DNA of 7,350 nucleotides from Thermocaproicibacter sp002397355. GTDB taxonomy: Bacteria; Bacillota; Clostridia; Oscillospirales; Acutalibacteraceae. The notes below the pieces were generated by a model. The model saw nothing but the letters and a program-made list of their open reading frames with translations. It searched no databases and had not been told where the DNA came from. The translations under genes and the position numbers were made by a program. The stretch's first letter is position 1, and every line of letters begins with the position of its first letter. This document shows, piece by piece, positions 5,649 to 7,350 of the stretch. Location of the stretch: NCBI GenBank assembly GCA_036830905.1, contig DAISNS010000093.1, positions 1-7,350 on the forward strand, read 5' to 3'.

Positions 5649-5667
5649 TGGAAAAAACGGGGCGGAG
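5628..5667 (+). promoter_or_regulatory. Inverted repeat that could cover the spoIIP ribosome binding site
   Basis: CTCCGCCC (5628-5635) is exactly complementary to GGGCGGAG (5660-5667), whose last bases belong to the spoIIP ribosome binding site GGAGGGG (5664-5670). The loop of 24 bases contains the candidate sigma-E -10 box. Only transcripts coming from gpr would hold both arms. The pairing is seen; the regulatory role is inferred. Confidence 0.4.
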
Positions 5668-5677
5668 GGGCGGAAGA

Positions 5678-6754
5678 ATGAAAAATCTTGCGCGCAGGGC
5701 CGCCGGGTTCGCGGCGGTGCTTTTCACGGCGGTGGGGGCGTTCTGCGTGGCGGCCCGCCTGCCGGAAGGCGTGGGCCAAAAGGCGGCGGCAGCCGCGGCC
5801 GGCTTTATCCTGCCGGCGGGAAACGGCGACGCTTTCTTCTATGAAGAGGAAGAGGAGGACGACGGGACCGTTTCCTCCCGCGCCCCGGCCTCCTCCGTGC
5901 CGCCGGCCTCTTCCGCCGCCGGCGTTTCCCCCGCGTCCTCCGCCCCGTCTTCGTCCGGCTCCGCCGTTTCCTCTCCGGCGTCCTCCCAGGCGCCGAACGC
6001 GAAGGTGCTCGAGCTGAACATCGGCAACAGCGGCACCGGCGTCGCGAACTTCTGGGTGAAGAACAGCACGGAGAAGCACGGCTCGATCGACTTTGCGAAA
6101 GAGCTGAAAACCGCTCCGGCCCTGAAGGCCGCGACATCCGGCGCGCCGCAGGTGCTCATCTACCACACGCACACGACGGAAAGCTACGACTGCGTGGCCC
6201 GCTCGACCGACCTGACGAAGACCGTCTGCGTCGTGGGCGACGCGATCGCCGCGAAGCTGCAGAGCGCGGGCGTGGGCGTGGTGCACGACAAGACCGTCCA
6301 CGATTACCCGGCCTACGACGGCTCGTACGACCGCTCGAAGGTCACCATGCAGCAGGACCTGAAAAAATACCCGTCCATCCGCGTCACGCTGGACATCCAC
6401 CGCGACGCGATGCACCGCACGGACGGGACCATGCTGAAGCCCGTGGCCGTGGTGAACGGGAAAAAAGCCGCGCAGCTCATGATCCTGGCCGGGTGCGACG
6501 ACGACGGGACGCTCGGCTTCCCGAACTGGCAGCAGAACCTGCGCCTCGCCCTGCGGCTGCAGCAGCAGCTCAGCTCCGACTGGCCGGGCGTCGCGCGCCC
6601 GCTGGACTTCTGCGCCCGCCGGTACAACGAGGATCTGACGACGGGCTCGCTGCTGATCGAAGTCGGCACGGACGCCAACACGCTCTCCGAATCGCAGTAC
6701 ACGGGCGAACTGCTCGGCAGCTCCCTTGCGCGCGTGCTGACCGCCCTGCGCTGA
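5678..6754 (+). CDS. spoIIP: Stage II sporulation protein P (SpoIIP), peptidoglycan amidase/endopeptidase
   Basis: SpoIIP degrades peptidoglycan together with SpoIID, anchored by SpoIIM, to thin the septum and drive engulfment of the forespore. This 358-residue protein has an N-terminal membrane anchor (about 10-27), an acidic patch EEEEEDD (56-62), a Ser/Pro/Ala-rich linker (64-106), and the SpoIIP catalytic domain: LIYHTHTTESY (160-170), TLDIHRDA (237-244) and LLIEVGTDANT (325-335). His163, Glu168, His241 and Glu328 are the likely metal and catalytic residues by analogy with N-acetylmuramoyl-L-alanine amidases. I chose ATG 5678 because GGAGGGG lies seven bases upstream; an in-frame ATG at 5648 has no ribosome binding site and overlaps the candidate sigma-E -10. 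It lies 60 bases behind gpr, as in B. subtilis, and 27 bases before a small membrane gene. Confidence 0.95.
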   Translation: MKNLARRAAGFAAVLFTAVGAFCVAARLPEGVGQKAAAAAAGFILPAGNGDAFFYEEEEEDDGTVSSRAPASSVPPASSAAGVSPASSAPSSSGSAVSSPASSQAPNAKVLELNIGNSGTGVANFWVKNSTEKHGSIDFAKELKTAPALKAATSGAPQVLIYHTHTTESYDCVARSTDLTKTVCVVGDAIAAKLQSAGVGVVHDKTVHDYPAYDGSYDRSKVTMQQDLKKYPSIRVTLDIHRDAMHRTDGTMLKPVAVVNGKKAAQLMILAGCDDDGTLGFPNWQQNLRLALRLQQQLSSDWPGVARPLDFCARRYNEDLTTGSLLIEVGTDANTLSESQYTGELLGSSLARVLTALR

Positions 6755-6781
6755 ACCGTTTGGGAAAGGAAGTTGAAAGCT

Positions 6782-6973
6782 ATGCGGAAGCATCCCCGCC
6801 TGCGCGTCTTCGCCGTTTCGTTTCTGGCGTCGGCGCTCGCGCTGACGCTGCTGTGGGGGCTGGCCGTCGTGGACTACGAATGCCGCAGGATCGGCTTCGG
6901 CGACGGCGACACCCTGATCTATCGCCTCATCGGCAAAAATCCGCCGATACCTTGCATTGACGACGGATTATGA
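6782..6973 (+). CDS. Small membrane protein downstream of spoIIP
   Basis: This 63-residue protein has a basic start (MRKHPRLR), one transmembrane helix (about 9-29, VFAVSFLASALALTLLWGLA) and a short extracytoplasmic part with YECRRIGFGDGD and a second cysteine near the end (PPIPCIDDGL). I cannot assign a family. Its position directly behind gpr-spoIIP corresponds to the small membrane protein gene yqxA in B. subtilis, but I see no sequence basis for calling it that. AAAGGAAG ends nine bases before the ATG at 6782; a TTG at 6773 would overlap that site, so it is rejected. The 27-base gap to spoIIP suggests co-transcription and perhaps a sporulation role. Its TGA stop is part of the next gene's promoter. 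Confidence 0.7.
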   Translation: MRKHPRLRVFAVSFLASALALTLLWGLAVVDYECRRIGFGDGDTLIYRLIGKNPPIPCIDDGL

Positions 6974-6979
6974 TATAAT
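6952..6979 (+). promoter_or_regulatory. Extended -10 promoter for the secreted repeat protein
   Basis: TGATATAAT at 6971-6979 is a perfect extended -10, with TTGCAT (6952-6957) 16 bases upstream as a partial -35. The TG of the extended -10 belongs to the TGA stop of the preceding gene. Transcription would start near 6986, giving a leader of about 90 bases. Confidence 0.65.
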
Positions 6980-7012
6980 ATTTTTATACGCCTTATCGTT
7001 ATCGTTTCGATT

Positions 7013-7047
7013 GCGGCAGAGCCGCGGACGCGGAGCGGAAAATCCGC
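7013..7047 (+). other. Two short hairpins in the leader of the last gene
   Basis: GCGGC/GCCGC (7013-7017 with 7021-7025, loop AGA) and GCGGA/TCCGC (7035-7039 with 7043-7047, loop AAA) stand in tandem before the ribosome binding site GGAGG at 7066-7070. Neither has a T-run, and I see no known riboswitch consensus. They may only stabilise the leader. Confidence 0.3.
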
Positions 7048-7076
7048 AGCCCGCCGACAAACGACGGAGGTCTTCC

Positions 7077-7350
7077 ATGAGCGGACGTAAAAAATTATTC
7101 TGCGCGGTTTTTCTGGCGTTGTGCCTGATCTGCCGGATGCCTTTGGCCGTTTTTGCCGAACCGGCCGGCGATCCGCCCGTCCCGACGTCGTCGGCGGAAG
7201 GGACGGAAACCGCCCCGTCCAGCGCAAGCGAAGACCCGGATGCCGCCGCAAAGAAAGCCGCCGAAGAGGCCGCCGCGAAGAAAGCCGCCGAGGAAGCCGC
7301 CGCGAAGAAGGCCGCCGAAGAGGCCGCCGCGAAGAAGGCCGCCGAAGAGG
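7077..7350 (+). CDS. Secreted protein with Ala/Lys/Glu repeats (5' part only)
   Basis: The frame is open to the window edge, so only the first 91 residues are seen. GGAGG lies six bases before the ATG. Residues 1-27 are a clear signal peptide: basic MSGRKK, a hydrophobic core, and the cleavage-type end AVFA before EP. A polar Pro/Ser/Thr-rich stretch follows (about 28-55), then four copies of the nine-residue unit AAAKKAAEE, continuing past the edge. Such alternating Lys/Glu/Ala sequences form long, rigid single helices or coiled coils, often spacers in cell-wall or envelope proteins. The functional domain must lie beyond 7350, so no role can be given. It has its own promoter and is probably not part of the spoIIP unit. 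Confidence 0.8.
   Translation, partial: MSGRKKLFCAVFLALCLICRMPLAVFAEPAGDPPVPTSSAEGTETAPSSASEDPDAAAKKAAEEAAAKKAAEEAAAKKAAEEAAAKKAAEE
7242..7349 (+). repeat. 27-bp tandem repeat, four copies, continuing past the window
   Basis: Units at 7242-7268, 7269-7295, 7296-7322 and 7323-7349 each encode AAAKKAAEE. The last two are identical in DNA; the first two differ only at synonymous third positions (GCA/GCG, AAA/AAG, GAA/GAG). The array length may vary between strains and is prone to misassembly. Confidence 0.9.

Noticed and set aside
5648..5677. An earlier ATG for spoIIP that would add ten residues.
   Set aside because: No ribosome binding site precedes it and it overlaps the candidate sigma-E -10; GGAGGGG points to the ATG at 5678.
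4709..6793. A 694-codon open frame on the reverse strand opposite gpr and spoIIP.
   Set aside because: Antisense shadow again: composition is His/Arg/Gly-rich with no domain, while the forward strand holds two well-recognised genes.
6957..6979. TTGACG as the -35 for the TATAAT at 6974.
   Set aside because: The spacer would be 11 bases, too short for sigma-A; the extended -10 with TTGCAT 16 bases upstream fits better.
7003..7016. The 14-mer CGTTTCGATTGCGG also occurs on the reverse strand near 636-649.
   Set aside because: One 14-base match between two AT-richer intergenic regions of a 7-kb window could arise by chance, and the flanks do not match.
7242..7349. Regular 27-bp repeats considered as a CRISPR-like array.
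   Set aside because: The units are directly adjacent with no spacers and keep an intact reading frame, so they are a protein-coding tandem repeat.

Overview
The window reads as ordinary chromosome from a GC-rich, spore-forming member of the Bacillota (class Clostridia; an Oscillospirales-like lineage is my inference from the GC-rich codon use combined with clostridial gene order). The evidence is a set of spore genes found only in endospore formers (spoVAE, gpr, spoIIP), strong AGGAGG-type ribosome binding sites, and sigma-A promoters with extended -10 elements. The small module rpsT (reverse) facing away from gpr-spoIIP matches the arrangement known from Bacillus subtilis. I see no CRISPR array, insertion sequence, phage gene, tRNA or rRNA, and no obvious defence system.

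Layout. 16-585 (reverse) is an unrecognised protein with a helical N-terminal half and an acidic Pro/Ala/Glu tail. A divergent promoter region (about 628-700) separates it from a forward two-gene unit, a CpXC-type zinc-binding protein (738-1472) overlapping asnB (1460-3361), which ends in a cluster of strong hairpins. A solitary spoVAE follows (TTG start, 3528-3884, candidate sigma-G promoter), then a 54-codon membrane peptide (3901-4065). These forward genes meet a reverse 60-residue membrane protein (4111-4293) at a shared two-way terminator (4053-4087). That small gene has its own near-consensus promoter, and rpsT (4427-4687, reverse) lies just beyond it with its own terminator and promoter. 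Back to back with rpsT are gpr (4808-5617), spoIIP (5678-6754) and a 63-residue membrane protein (6782-6973). A clear extended -10 promoter then starts the last gene (7077 to the window edge), a secreted protein with a nine-residue Ala/Lys/Glu repeat.

How the genes fit together. gpr degrades the DNA-protecting small acid-soluble spore proteins at germination. spoIIP is part of the peptidoglycan-degrading machine that drives engulfment. spoVAE belongs to the inner-membrane dipicolinate channel group. The asnB unit is metabolic or possibly linked to cell-wall amidation; its overlap with the CpXC gene implies co-expression.

The most interesting points are: (1) a compact GPR with almost no propeptide; (2) a candidate sigma-E promoter placed inside a hairpin that could hide the spoIIP ribosome binding site only on read-through transcripts; (3) three easily missed small membrane proteins; (4) a perfect 14-bp inverted repeat within the asnB coding end; and (5) spoVAE without its usual partners alongside.
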